From positions 61,735,823 through 61,799,822 of the forward strand of contig CATQJL010000112.1 of NCBI GenBank assembly GCA_958299035.1: DNA of 64,000 nt, read 5' to 3'. Below are positions 11,801 through 23,499 of this stretch, one piece after another; position 1 is the first letter of the stretch, and each line of letters opens with the position of its first letter. The notes beneath the pieces were generated by a model. That model ran no database searches. It was not told where the DNA came from and worked only from the letters and a program-made list of their open reading frames with translations. The translations under genes and the position numbers were made by a program. The stretch comes from Cylicocyclus nassatus (lineage: Eukaryota > Nematoda > Chromadorea > Rhabditida > Strongylidae).

Positions 11801-14800
11801 TCTGGATGGCTATCAAAAACTGAACCCCCCCCCCCCAGAAAAAAAGGCTATTCAAAATATGGCATTTCTTTCGCTCTCTTTTCCTGGGGGAATATCTGAT
11901 TATTTACCACTTTTTGGTTACGATCATGATAACATGTTTATACTTTCTGAGTGAAAAAAATCGAAGCAGAAACATGGGACCTGCTTCTCATGGTCAAAGA
12001 ATTTTGCCTCTTATTTGCCATCCATTTATCAAGTTTTAAGGTTTGCCAAACTCCTCCATATAATTTTTTGCCCCCCTCAGTGCATCATTCGGTCCGTTTC
12101 AGCTTTCGATTTCGACCCTGTACAGCACTTCCGGTCTTGAAAAACCAATCGTAAAGCTACACGTGCGAATGTGTTCGCTAGTTTATTCATGTACTTTCGA
12201 TGTTTTCTATGAGTGCAAAAAATATGCAGCTGTTTCGCTATGATACGTTGTGAACTCTGAAGATGTGGGTGGGTGTGTGTTGAGAGACTCAACAACTCAA
12301 ATTCATTCACATTATGCGTGCCAGACAGTTTTGTCTCATGTCAGTAATTTTCCCATTTATGAGACCTCATGACCGTCAGTAGATTGCGTTGTGCAAAAAA
12401 AATGCGGCTTTGATTTAAACCCTAGGGTATTAGCGAATTCCATAAATGCTAAAGCTGTCATTGGCGGCGAGCTGAGCGCTTCGAACACCCACGCTTTGCA
12501 AAAATAGTGCGTTGAGGCGAAATCCGCTTGTCTCAAGCGATTCGGTGCTGCTTTATCAATTCAGAAAATGCTGCTCGAGGCAGCGAGCACATTGCTGTAC
12601 TTTGTGTTTGTCAATGAAACGTGCCCTTTTACATTCTTGGGATTTGAGAACGTATCGAAGCTTGAGATTCTTACTAGGCCCGTTTTGGTTGAAAATCTAT
12701 GCTTCTTCGGGGCACCCATTCTCAAAACGGGTTGGATTTAAATCACAGCAAAATAATAAATTTGGCCGAGCACATCTTAAAGGCAAGGTCTACCCAGTCT
12801 TAGTTCAGCAAAAACCTCAACTAAGTAATTGCCTTAGTCTCGCTGCATAAAGATAATTCCGAAGCGGGCAAATCGCTTCAGAAGTTATTTGCAGACAAGT
12901 CCGTCCCGCCCATCATCGTGGGTGGTCCAATTGTAATGTGTGCTAAATGGGCTACAAGTAGTGGATATGTCGAAATCTGTCCTTCATCATCAAAACGAAA
13001 CAGATTTTAGACAATTCTAGCTACTTGTAGCTCAATTTGGTGATCATTATTTCCGGACCACACACGTTGATGGGCGGGACCTGACATGGCAGTAGGTACT
13101 TTCTGGGGCAATTTTCGCTTTGGATTCCATCTTTTGCAGCAGGACTTGGATAGTTATTTGGATAGGGGCCTCATTATTAAACCACATTAATCTCACCACC
13201 CTCAGTTTGAGTGGACGATGTCGTTAAGTTTAGTTTAAAAACCTAATATCTTATGTCCCATAAATTATTGTATTGTTGTCCGTATACAGGCGCAGACAAT
13301 TTGTTTTGAATCTCTTTCTCGTAGCGAAGGAAGTACAGGGTGAACATAGCAAATAATGTTTACATGATTGAATTGCGAACAGACGCGGGAAAAAGCAGCG
13401 AGCGAGGTTTTCATTTCCGCACTAAAGGTGGGCGCAGGCGGAACTTATACATCTTGTCGTACTTGAGAGAAAAGTGCTGAAAATCGCTCTCCATGTACAC
13501 ACTCCTAATGAACATAACCATTTCCGGTACAACATTCGTATAAGACAATTGTTTACAAGCTCTTTGAAATTTTTATGTTATTTTGAATGTGGAAATTGCA
13601 TATTAATTTGTTTGAAGGTTGAATTGAATGTCGTTACCTGTTGACTTGGCTGCTTTTTAATGTTTGAAGGTTAAATCAAATACCTGTTGATGGCTCTTTT
13701 TTTGTGCATGCACCTTGCTAAAATCCACGACGTTGCACTTCCCAGGCAACGGCTTAGCAATTACCCTTGAGGAAATTGTGGGAAGCTTTAGAGCATTCCA
13801 GTGATGTGTGAGATGATGGCAGGCTGCCTTTGAATTTCACCATGGCTGTTTGTTTGGCTTTTCTACTTTTTCTGTAGGTTAGCGAATTTTTTGGGAAGTG
13901 CTTCTTAAGTTTTTGGGAAGTACTTTGAAATCTATGTATTGCGTCTTTTTTCTCTCTGTTAGTCACTAATAAATCCCCAAGAGGAAGAACGGGATTTTTC
14001 TTTTGTCACGTCTAGCATTTCCAGCGTTGTTGTCGTCCCACAGTTTCTTTATGTCACAATGTAGAGTTCCACAGCCTTTTCTCTTCTTTCATCTCTGGCC
14101 CTCTTTCAAAATCTCGAACTTCTAACGAAGCAGATCAAGCAGATACCCATTACGTAATCATAGTCTCGTGTAACGTTGAAAAATAAGGACACAATCGGTT
14201 TTGTCATTATAAATACACTTTTTTTTACTTTTGAGCCTTATCTATTTTCACATTCGTTAATTTTAGTGGAATTACTTGAAATCATGGTTCTTGTGATTTA
14301 CAAATGTCCTAATGGCTTTTGATTCATCACTAGGAATTATATTCCGTAAAATGTATGCCTGTGTGGCAAACTGGACAATTCTCCTGTCCTTGTAACTTTG
14401 ATTCTCATATTTGTGACATAGTTTTCTGATAGTGTTTTGCTATGTCTTGACTGCTCTGATAACAAAATTTCAGTGGGTGCTGGTGCATTTCTCGTTCGAA
14501 CTTCAAGTCAAGGTGCTGACGCATTTGCTCTGTTGGTGAATACACGGAACAAAATTGAGAAGTTTCTTATTCGTGGCTCTGCACAAGGCGCTGAAGGATT
14601 TCTTCTCGCTGGCCGGCGTTTTCCATCGTTGCAACACATCATAGACAGGTGATTTTTACATATTTTTAGCAATAAATGGCTTGGGGTTTTTGAAATGCAA
14701 AATGTTTTGTGACAGCATTTGACAGGGCATCGTAAAAGTCTGTTTAACGCATTTAGCTTACTTTTGAAGTAATGTTGCGAAGGGCTGAGCTCAATAGAAC

Positions 14801-17800
14801 TACAACATAGGGCATATCGAGCGTTCATAATCATTCTGAGATCACTGTAGAAAGTTCTCAGCGGTCTCACAGCCTGTGAATCAAATCTTGCAAATAAAAG
14901 CTCCAAAAAAGCGTGAGAACGTCAGGACGCCTCTGACTGACCTGGAGTGTGATTTTTCGCACCAGTTCTTTGAGTTTACTGTAACGATAGGTTTCTCAGT
15001 GGCTCTAAAAATTCTACTAGATTGTCCTGTAGTTTCGCTCTGAGTCGCGTGTGAGAAGTTTTTCGCGGGGAAGCACGTACAAGGTATAGGTTTACTATAT
15101 AGTGCAAAGTATGCACGCCTTATAATTGCTTATTTGAGAGCTACCAATCCTCAGGGGCAAAGTTTACCATCTTGTGCCTATTGTTATCTATGGATATATT
15201 GCGGCATTTAGGTAAACGAAAGTGTGTTTCATTTTTCAACATCTCGTGGATGATCTAGAAGTTGGGAAGTCTTTAGATTTTGTCTTAATATAGGTTGAAA
15301 TTAAAATTAAGTGTTTGGTGGTCACCTTGTCGTTGCTTCTGATCGAATTAAGCATGCCCACTGGAAAATAATGATAGTCTTCTTTCTGACCTTTCAAAGC
15401 ACCAATTTGATGGTGGTGGAATTCCAAAGCTGTATGATAGCGGAGCCTCTGAGTAAAAGCCGCCCAGTCCCTCTGCATAAGGGAATTTCTTAAGCGAGAA
15501 AAATTGCTCCACAATCGGCAGGAACTTGTGTACCACCCATCAACGTAGGTGGTCCGAAAGTAATGTGTGGAAAATGGTTCAAGTTGCTAGAAATGTCAAC
15601 AGTCTGTTTTTATGTTGGAAGAGAGATTTTCGACATATCTAGCTGCTGGGAGCCCTATCTGACGCGCATTGCTTTCAGACTACCCGCGATGTGCGACACG
15701 GACGTTTCCGCAGGTAACTTCTACTCGGACATTGAAGGGATACCTCCGGGGGCAAATGCTGGGGGTCTGCCACTTCGTGCTCCGGAGCCCTTCCATTTCA
15801 CGCTTGGTGCTCCGAGCTTTTCCAAATCTGGCGCACCCCCGGAGCAGAGATTTGCGAGCACTGGGGAGGGGTCCCGTTCTTTCTCTCCTTCTTGTGACGT
15901 CGCGGTGACGTCACAAGAAGGCGAATGGGACCCCTCCTCGGTGCTCGCAAATCTCTGCTCCGGGGGTGCACCAGATTTGAAGGAGCCCCGAAGCACCAAA
16001 ACGTGTGAAATGGGAGGGCTCCGAAGCAATGAAGTGGCAGACCCCCGGCATTTGCCCCCAGAGGTATCCCTTCGACCGTCTGAGTAGAGCGACTTTCTCG
16101 CTTCGGCGTTCATCTTTCGCAGCGGAAGTTGGGCAGCTACTTATTAGGGTCCGCGCTATCGCTCCACGCTAAAATCACCACCCTCAGTTTGGGTGAGCGG
16201 TGCTTAAATTCTCGGTGGCAGTGCACTCTATCTGTGAACTTGCTTGTTTCAGGTACTGCGTCCATCCCATAGCAAGCGACGTTCGGCTAACGCATGCCGT
16301 TTTGCCATCGACTTCGTCACGACGTCCGAGCGCAGAAGTCGAAGCAAATAACACTGAGTCGGCAGTGATGACTACCTCGGACTGGCCGCCAAGCACCACG
16401 TCGGTTGAGGCGACATCCGATTATGTGAATCATAACTGTGCCTCACATACGGTTGCAGCCGTTCAAGCCTTGAGAAAATGTGGGTTTTTTATGTGGCGGT
16501 TTTTAGGCGAATTTGGGACAAGGCTTCTTGTATGGATTCTGATAGGTGGCGTTAACGGAAAATGGGTAGTTGCCAAGCAACATCTGAGACGATTCATTCA
16601 CGACCGAGACATGCAATTTCAAGCGGTCCACCAGTACCGTACTCCAATGTAGACAGCGTTCTGGACAGCAGTTCAAGCGTGATTTTTTGGCAACGAATGA
16701 AACTGACTGCCTGGGCATTGGCTTAGTTGTGACCTTCTCATTAGTGTTTTTACAAGAAATTCTGGGGGATAGAGGTCTAGATCTATCCGGATACCAGTGG
16801 CGTACCCAGGATTTCGGCTCGGGGGGGGGGGGGGCGCGACGAAAAATTTTTCTTGATGAAGGTGCGTTGCGTTAGCCACGCGCCGAGAAAAAAGTTTTGG
16901 CATGTTTCTCAAAGTTTTCGCGGTCCCATAACCCCAAAATTTTAGAAAAAGGGGGCGTGGCGTCAGCCACGCCTCCAAAGAATTTTTTTTATGAGGCTAA
17001 ATTGAATTTTTAAAAATTTTAAAAAATTATTTTAATTATTTACAAGTATAAACAAGTCACTTGCACGTTTTTATAACCCATATAAGTATCTTTCAAAAAT
17101 TTCGCGACCCATTCTCGGGGGGGGGGGGGCGCTCGGTACGCCACTGCCGGGTACCTATTCTGAAGTCAGTTCTTGAGAAAAATGTTTTCTTCTTCAGCTC
17201 GGGAAGAAAAGGCGTGGAAACCGTGTTGGTTGACGTTATGCGACGATCCAAATGGCGGATGTGAGCTGATCATCTCGGATACCGAACTGGTGCGATGCTT
17301 GTTACTGCTTTCTATTTTCGTGCCTATAAAATTATTTTCAGAGCGCTAAAGCCAGATTGGTTCTTGATTTGGCGTACTGTGTGATGTATCTGCTTGACGA
17401 TTCCGTGTTTTCGCGGGAGGGCTGCGTGTTCTTTTCGCAAACGGATATCGACCTACCCGGTATATATTTGTGTTTTCGTCCAACGCATGTTCTCATCAAA
17501 TGGTTGGAGCTGTTGAGGTTAGTCTCCCATGTCTAGTGATTAAATTTTTTGATAATTTCTTGTTCAGGCCAAGAGTTTTGGGTCTTCGAACGGGTGCAGT
17601 GCCTGTGATGATCGGATTGCAGTTTGAACCACCGAAACAATCCTATGTAGCAGTTTTGCAGCTACATATTGATAAGTATAGGTGGGGATAATTGCTTTTT
17701 TCTGCCTTCTCGAATCACGCTATACGTTACAGGTCGGAATCTGTGAAGCCTGATGGATTTTATTCAGCTTATGGGATGATTTGTGGAATCAAGGTTGTTT

Positions 17801-20366
17801 TTTTTGCTTTTTTTGTTAAATATCTTATGTCCTTTGTGTAGGTATGCAGTACGCCTGTTATCGTTGCTTCATCGAGCAAGGGCGCTCCTCCTTCGGTCAT
17901 ATTTGACTGTTCTTTCTTGTTACCGTGAGTATCGCTTTGGCTGTTTTCCTTGCTAATAAAGAAGGACTGTGCGTATTAAGGCTAGTCCCTCCTGAGAATG
18001 GCACTTTGCAATTCTCCGTATTGTCACATCCTGGAGGTGGCAAGAAGAGCAGACCTTTGGGAGTATCGGCGTTATTCTCACTGCCTGACGCGAGATCTCA
18101 TGCTGATGCACCCGAATCGGGCTTTACTTTTCGCGCAGCACGATATCGGATCAAGGTGTTATCACTGGATCAATATGCTCCTTTGATGCAGTACTTGAGG
18201 TCAGTTCTCCTACGGAATGTTTTTGATCATACATCAGATACCAATCTGTCAAATCTATTTTGATTTTTAGAGAGGGAACAGCTGAGTTATTAGAATGGGC
18301 ATCAGATGTACTATCTATCCAGCAGCGATCTCTTCTATGCTGGTCGATTGTCTCACTTCTCCTTCCTACTCGAGATGATTTGTTGCACCTGATCAGGTGA
18401 TTATTCTATTATCATATTCTATTGCGGTCGCTAATTTTCGTGTTTACATATCGAAATTTTTTCTTCCAAAATTTATTCTAGCCGACTGATGCGAAGGGTC
18501 TTGGCAGCATCATCGCCTGACAATGTTATGAGACAAGATTCGCTGACGACCACATTGCTTACACAAGCTCTGCGAATCGCTGGAAGATCAAAGCTTGAAG
18601 ATGCATTGGAAACTCTCGGAGTTTCCGGCGTGAAAGTGTTTCAGGTAATTTTTTGTTGCCACGATCTTAGCTGTTTTCTTGAGAGGTGGTCGTGAATGTC
18701 TGTATCTACTGTTTTCTATTTCCAAAATGTCCTAATTTGCATAGTTGATATTCGGAATACTTTGGTTACTGGCTTCGAATTAAATGTGCGGAGCTAATGA
18801 TTTTCTTTTATCTAGCAAGCGGATGTGGATCATGTCATCGAGATGCTGGATTCACTAGTCACGCCTGAATCACTGCTCAACGATCTGCTTATCAGTGTAG
18901 CCCAGAGTGCTCGAGAACGATTTCCGGATGAGCCTCACATTGTGCGAAGAGTACTGAGGTCAGTGAAGTCAAAGTAAACTTCATTGACCCCTGAGAAGTG
19001 ATATAGAGAACACTTTTGGTTGCGGACTAGTGCACATTGCTTGCGCATTCGTCGCGTCTGTTTGAAAAATTTTCTTTCAGCAATGTGTATATACTTCGGT
19101 TTGCGAATCCGTTGCTGATTGCTTTATTGAGCGGTGAGTTCAAGCATGAGATTATCATTGATTTTTTATTAAATTTTGCGAATTGTATAGGTAATCCGCT
19201 AAATCAACAACTGGCAAAAGGTGTGCAAGCAGCTGCAAACGTTGCAGCTGCGGCAACGCCTCGGTTAGAAGATGTTACGGCTGGATCACAGTGTTTGCGT
19301 TCGCTTTTCGAAAGATTGAGACTTGCTGAACCTGAGGTGTGTTTTAGGTTTGATTAGTACTGTTCTTTTGACGTATTACCTCTTTGCTGTGTCAGTTGTC
19401 AGTGTCATTCCCCTTTTACATGAATAGAGAAATGATTTTTGCTAATATGGGCCGCCTCCCGCGATTGTTTCTCGCATTTCTCGCATATGCTATTTTACAT
19501 ATCTGTGAGGACCAGTAGTCTGTGGAGGGGCGCCTAGCAGCGACATTCGTTCCCCTAATCCTAGGCAGGCTTCAGACTTGCTCGAGCCTTTCTGATCCGC
19601 CACAACCCGCCTGGCCCTCCTGTACCTACCCAAAGCCACAGTCAGTCTACAGTCGAGTCATGTAGCTTATACGTATACTGCAGAGTACGCGCTAGTTCTC
19701 AGTTAGATAATAATTATGGGGCGTTTTTGTCGTTTCCTCATTATTCTTTGGCTTCGGAAGGTAGGCCGGTTCAAGAGGGTTGCGATGGGTACGGGTGAAT
19801 TTGAGCGCTGTCTGAAGCGAGTCCTACATCATCCCAATCTGTAGGTAGTCATCAGAGTCATGCACAGAGTGTGGCTTACGCCCTAAGGCATACCTCACGC
19901 GATTCGGCCGAATCGCCACTTTCACGCGACTTGGCGATTTGCCAGATTTCTACAAATTTATCGTGCGCACTTCTCGGATGCATATTTGGGTAGCTTGTGT
20001 AAGTTGTTGCAAATGGAGCAAGTTCTGACCAAAGACAGCGCATTAACGACGAATTACGAAGAGTCGCCGTTGTGCCAAATCGCGCAGCGACCGGAATCGC
20101 GCGAGGTATGCCTTAGGCCTACCACAAACAACTAGAAGGTTGCCTATCTTGTATTGCTACTATTTCTATCTCAATTGGAGTTAATTTATGTGTTTAAGAT
20201 TTCCATCAAATCGAGCGCTCTCAACAACGTTGAGCCTCGCTGTTGCGACTGGATGGCAATGATCTGTCACCTGCTGCACATCGCTATAACATCAAGGGAA
20301 GGAGCTCCGCAAGTTGACCCAAACCTTCTTCATCTCATACATGCTCATAAATCATCATTCTCATAG
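2892..20366 (+). CDS. RASA1: p120 RasGAP (RASA1) orthologue, 20 exons, about 885 aa
   Basis: A GTPase-activating protein that switches off Ras and docks on phosphotyrosine receptors through its SH2 domains. Exons: 2892-2996, 5798-5982, 6171-6315, 6956-7032, 7672-7789, 9826-9907, 14474-14648, 16253-16479, 17198-17289, 17342-17517, 17568-17681, 17733-17793, 17842-17924, 17981-18199, 18271-18396, 18482-18644, 18816-18958, 19081-19133, 19191-19336, 20199-20366. All junctions are GT-AG, all phases agree, and the total is 2658 nt. Order: Ser-rich N-terminus; SH2 (~50-135; FLVR Arg75); SH3 (~152-210); SH2 (~218-300; FLVR Arg246); PH (~365-485); C2 (~490-600); RasGAP (~605-850). The arginine-finger position is kept (MRQDSLTTTL, Arg679), as is the FLR-motif arginine (YILRFANP, Arg770), but VQNLAN is VQAAAN. 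Human RASA1 is longer (1047 aa), mainly at the N-terminus. Exon 1 rests only on splice sites and phase. Introns carry several MITEs. C. elegans gap-3 is probably the counterpart (from memory). Confidence 0.88.
3430..4060. repeat. Dispersed repeat in RasGAP intron 1
   Basis: Part of it (GGCGGGGTTTGCCAAAGGGC, followed by an ATGAAATGCCTTTAAGC-like block and ACAAATTGGGTGTC) is a diverged relative of 29870-29995, inside the TA-flanked element. The G-rich GTGGAGCTGCC-type segments also recur there. It is non-coding and its ends are not defined. Confidence 0.5.
5578..5715. mobile_element. Short MITE with CCAGCATCGGTC termini
   Basis: CCAGCATCGGTC at 5578 is matched by GACCGATGCTGG at 5704-5715. The GC-rich core (GCGACGTCGCGCCAGCGGC) contrasts with the AT-rich intron around it. 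It lies 82 bases before RasGAP exon 2. Confidence 0.6.
7790..9825. other. RasGAP intron 5 (2.0 kb)
   Basis: AT-rich intron between the SH3 exon and the start of the second SH2 domain. I found no clear transposon boundary, nested gene or RNA gene. Its short ORFs lack splice context. Confidence 0.5.
9908..14473. other. RasGAP intron 6 (4.6 kb)
   Basis: The largest intron of the gene. It splits the second SH2 domain just before its FLVR motif. The only internal feature I can support is the fold-back element near 12745-13220. A 133-codon ORF at 10534-10935 is hydrophobic, lies on the same strand and has no domain or splice signals, so it is read as chance. Confidence 0.5.
12745..13220. mobile_element. 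Fold-back MITE family A, copy 1 (ends approximate)
   Basis: The centre is inverted: GTCCCGCCCATCATCGTGGG near 12904 pairs with GTTGATGGGCGGGAC near 13068. The right end, TCACCACCCTCAGTTTGAGT, is shared with a second copy ending near 16205 in the next intron. Shared flanking motifs (CAGTCYTAGTTC-like, AATGTGTG) show the two are the same family. Exact ends and target duplication were not resolved. Confidence 0.55.
15390..16205. mobile_element. Fold-back MITE family A, copy 2, carrying a nested palindrome
   Basis: The flanks match the copy in the preceding intron: CCACCCATCAACGTAGGTGG on the left, TCACCACCCTCAGTTTGGGT on the right. Here the centre is replaced by an unrelated GC-rich palindrome (15716-16092), so this copy is an older element with a younger insertion. 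It ends about 50 bases before RasGAP exon 8. Confidence 0.55.
15716..16092. repeat. Large GC-rich inverted repeat (about 180-bp arms)
   Basis: The left arm (GGGATACCTCCGGGGGCAAA, then GCACCCCCGGAGCAGAGATT) is mirrored by the right arm around TGACGTCGCGGTGACGTCA near 15895-15913. Arms are highly similar but not identical. A long ORF on each strand here is a by-product of the palindrome. Confidence 0.8.
16795..17146. mobile_element. hAT-type MITE (CAGTGGCGTACC family) in RasGAP intron 8
   Basis: The 352-bp element starts CAGTGGCGTACCCAGGATTT and ends GCTCGGTACGCCACTG. Flanks are CCGGATAC (16787-16794) and CCGGGTAC (17147-17154), an 8-bp target duplication with one mismatch. Long G runs lie just inside both ends. 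Related copies are at 21672 and 29254. Confidence 0.85.
19881..20119. mobile_element. GGCCTAAGGC-family MITE in the last RasGAP intron
   Basis: It starts CCTAAGGCATACCTCACGCG and ends GCGAGGTATGCCTTAGGCC. The interior (CGACTTGGCGATTTGCCAG, GGGTAGCTTGTGTAAGTTG) matches copies at 38246-38480 and, inverted, 55942-56181. The best-resolved copy has a TTA duplication, which suggests PIF/Harbinger. Confidence 0.65.
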
Positions 20367-21671
20367 CATCGACATTGAACACACTCGCCCTGCGTCATCT
20401 ACCTATCTTTCTATGTTTTCGCTTCTTGTCAGATACTCTACTGTAGTCTCATCTAGGCCTTTTCTTTGTATATTCTGCACTATGCATATATATGACTATC
20501 GTATCAGCACATATCCTAAAAGTTTATATCCAGTTCATGATGTGCTTTCTTGCCGAAATCGAGGCATCTCTCAGGATTTTAGTCTAGGCTGCGAGTTTGA
20601 GGTTTTTCTTTAGTGATTATCTTGAAGCAGTTTAGCAGTGGTCAGCAGTCACTGTTCTGCTCATTAATGTACGTTGTTAATATCTCTATTAATCAGTAAT
20701 AGTTCTTTAGATCACAAGTTCTAGATAATGTATCTTAATAGTCATTTCTATAGGTCTAGATAGCATTTATTGGGGTGACATGCTCTCCTTTAACTTAGGA
20801 AAAAAGAGCTGTAAAAGTCATAGTCGGACAACAGTGATGTAAATGTGCTGTGTAGGTATAAAATATTTGTCCCTAGGACAACACTCAGACAATGCTAGTG
20901 CTCGGTGAGGTTTTTATACGTTATTATCTTGAACTGTAATTTTAGCTGCCTCTCGAGGGCAGACAATTCAAGCAACAGCTCTGTTTTTTTCAATAATTAG
21001 AGAAGACTTTCATTTGGATGATCAGAATTTCCCAAAACCTTTCCGAGCATTTTTAAACTCTCAGTCTTATTTTCTTTGTTCTCACAATTTTGTACTAAGC
21101 GGTCATCATTACTTACGTTGTTGTATTCTGTGCCTATCCTATTTTCATTGTCACTGTCACAGCATGTGTGGTCGTCAGCGTTGCGGGCTCATATTGTCGT
21201 GTGTTCCTTCTGGTTTTTTACCTCGTTTGCCTTATTTAGATGTTCTTGATCGATTTACTAGAATTAGTGTCTCTTCTCAGTAGGATTTAGAATGTGCATA
21301 TTTGTCCCGTATTTTGGATCACTTGTCATTTTTCTTCCTTTTCTGATTATCGGGATGAATTGAAATCATCTCCAGAAATGGTCATTATGAAACGATCTGT
21401 AAATACATCACAATTGGGTCACGGCTACTTGGTAGTATCGCTCTGCCTCTTGACAAACTCCTCATTGTGGAGCTTTTGGCTAGATGAGCTACACTCATAG
21501 CTTTGGCCTTTTTGGCGCCTTACATTGAAAATTTTGAATTTACACAGTTCGTGTAATATCTGTGATGAATGTTATTGGAGCATAATAAAGTCTGTAATAA
21601 TATGTACTTTGCATTTTTTTTCACGTCGATTCGGAGTACTGGAAGAGGCAGTCACGGAGATTCGTAGATAC
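20367..21671. other. Downstream flank of the RasGAP gene
   Basis: AT-rich DNA that would include the 3' UTR. A late AATAAA lies near 21588; no close polyadenylation signal was found. No other gene or repeat boundary is visible. Confidence 0.4.
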
Positions 21672-21850
21672 CAGTGGCGTACCGAGGGGGAGGCCCCCCC
21701 CCCCGAGAACGGGTCGCGAAATTTTTGAAAATTACTTACGTGGGTTATAAAATTGTGCAAATGACTCGTCTACATTCGTAAATAATTAAAATAGTCTTTA
21801 AAATTTTCTAAAAATTCGTTTTAGCCTTACAAAAAATTTTTTCGGAGCCT
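21672..21850. mobile_element. Truncated hAT-type MITE (CAGTGGCGTACC family)
   Basis: It begins CAGTGGCGTACCGAGGGGG with a C run and CGAGAACGGGTCGCGAAATT, matching one end of the copies at 16795 and 29254. The other terminus is missing, so the copy is truncated near 21850. Confidence 0.6.
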
Positions 21851-22568
21851 GGCGGGAATAGGAAATTTCGTGAGGAAGTTTTAATGCAAAAATACTACAG
21901 GCGTTTCCTTGAATTCTTATTCATTCGTACCCTCTCCTCCCCCCTCTCCCTTCCTCAGCCTCCTGCTTCTCTGTATTTTAGCGAAGGCAGCATGCGCAGC
22001 ATTTTTTACCTTCTACTGCATATTATAGTTCTTTTCGAAGAAAATCCTCAACCGGTTCTGCTCTGGGAGTAGCCTCACCGTCTGCTTTATCCGCCGCTTG
22101 CTAATCGAACTTGGATGAGTCGAAAGGTAACTAGTTCTTCTAATTCTTTTTCTGCGTTGTTTATTTGTAATTCATCCATTTATTTTGTTCTTAACTTATC
22201 AGAAATTTCATTTATTCTGTCAGGAAATAAGCGTCACTTCACATTCTATTAGGTCTCTGATGGGTGCTTGCACTCCGAGACGTTGACGATGGGGCCAGGC
22301 CTAGGAAAGTAATAATCACTTCCTTGTTCTCAAGCAAAGAAGTTAATCAAGATTTAGCCTAGGAAACATTGCATCTGGACGAAAATTTCCTCCAAAACAG
22401 TGCAGCTGTTCCACATGTGCAAGTGCTATTAGACTATAGCAGGCACTATGCTTATGTGGTACGGATTCATCCGTTCCGCTCCTTCGAAATCGGTCATCAC
22501 TGAATTAATCAAGAGCGAACGGAGACTGAATGAACCGGTCGACCGGATATGTGTGGCATCTACCTATA

Positions 22569-22816
22569 GGGCCTATGGCTTAAGGCACACCTCACGCGAT
22601 TTCCGTCGCTGCGGGACTCGGGACAGAAGCGACCGTTCATAATTGGTCGTTAACGCCCTTTGTTTGAACAGGACTTGATCCATATGCTAGAACTTACAAA
22701 AGCTACGCGCCTAGGTATGCTTTTGAGAACCGTCCACGACGAATCTGTGAAAATCCTGCAGAATGCCAAATCGCGTGGAGCGATTTGATCAAATCGCATG
22801 AGGTGTGCCTTAGGCC
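22569..22816. mobile_element. GGCCTAAGGC-family MITE, diverged copy
   Basis: It starts near GGGCCTATGGCTTAAGGCAC and ends GAGGTGTGCCTTAGGCC, with inverted CACCTCACGCGATT/AATCGCATGAGGTG subterminal blocks. The interior differs from the 19881 copy, so it is a different subfamily. Confidence 0.55.
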
Positions 22817-23490
22817 TATAAAATCGTGTCAGTTGACTACGATCTTTGCTCCCTCAAACGTCACGAGAGCGTAGAAAATCGAAACGAATGCATCATTCTA
22901 ATGCTCAGCTCAGTCACTTCTAGTGTCCTCTTGTACCTGGAAGTTATCGTAGACATTAAATAAAGGTTCGAGTAGAGCTGGGAGCTAAATGTTGTAAGGG
23001 AGTCAGAAGAGTGGGAATAGGTTGCTATTGCGGGTTTTCTGTTGTTTTTTTTTGAAGGGTAGGATAGCTGGAATTTAGCCTCCCTTCAACGAAATTATGA
23101 TTTTGTGCATTCGCTTACAATATGCAAAACGCGTTACATTTCAATTTTTTTCGACTTTTTGCGTAAATTTTCTAGCAGAGAAAAACAAGCATTTGATCTG
23201 GCATCCCCGATTTTGGTTATCCATTTCAGTTGGCAATTTTATTTAAGAAAGTGAGGCTGTGGTTTTGTGAAGCACCATTTTGGGGCATCTGGTCAGAAAA
23301 GCCATAGGACATGTCTGATTGATAAGGAAATGGAACGCTGTATGCGTCTAGAGCACCTTGTATAGCAACAATCGATCTTAATTGAGTTTCGCGGATTCAA
23401 ACAATTTTGTCTTGTAAAACTGTCTAGCAGTCGTGTTTATAAAAGCTGTTTCTTTCAAATCCGTATTCGTATTTTGCTTTCAAGGCGACG
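22817..23490. other. Upstream region of the esterase D gene
   Basis: AT-rich intergenic DNA expected to hold the promoter. No element is recognisable. CTCAGCTCAGTCACTTC near 22902 recurs near 26163, downstream of the gene. Confidence 0.4.
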
Positions 23491-23499
23491 CATTTTCAG
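23491..23499 (+). promoter_or_regulatory. Likely SL trans-splice acceptor abutting the esterase D ATG
   Basis: CATTTTCAG ends at 23499 and the ATG begins at 23500, so a trans-spliced mRNA would have no gene-encoded 5' UTR. TTTTCAG is the nematode acceptor consensus. An ordinary cis acceptor with a 5' UTR exon upstream cannot be excluded. Confidence 0.55.

Noticed and set aside
15563..16113. Long overlapping ORFs (174 aa +, 130 aa -)
   Set aside because: They read the two arms of one GC-rich palindrome, and the two translations share the same segments. They are a by-product of the inverted repeat.
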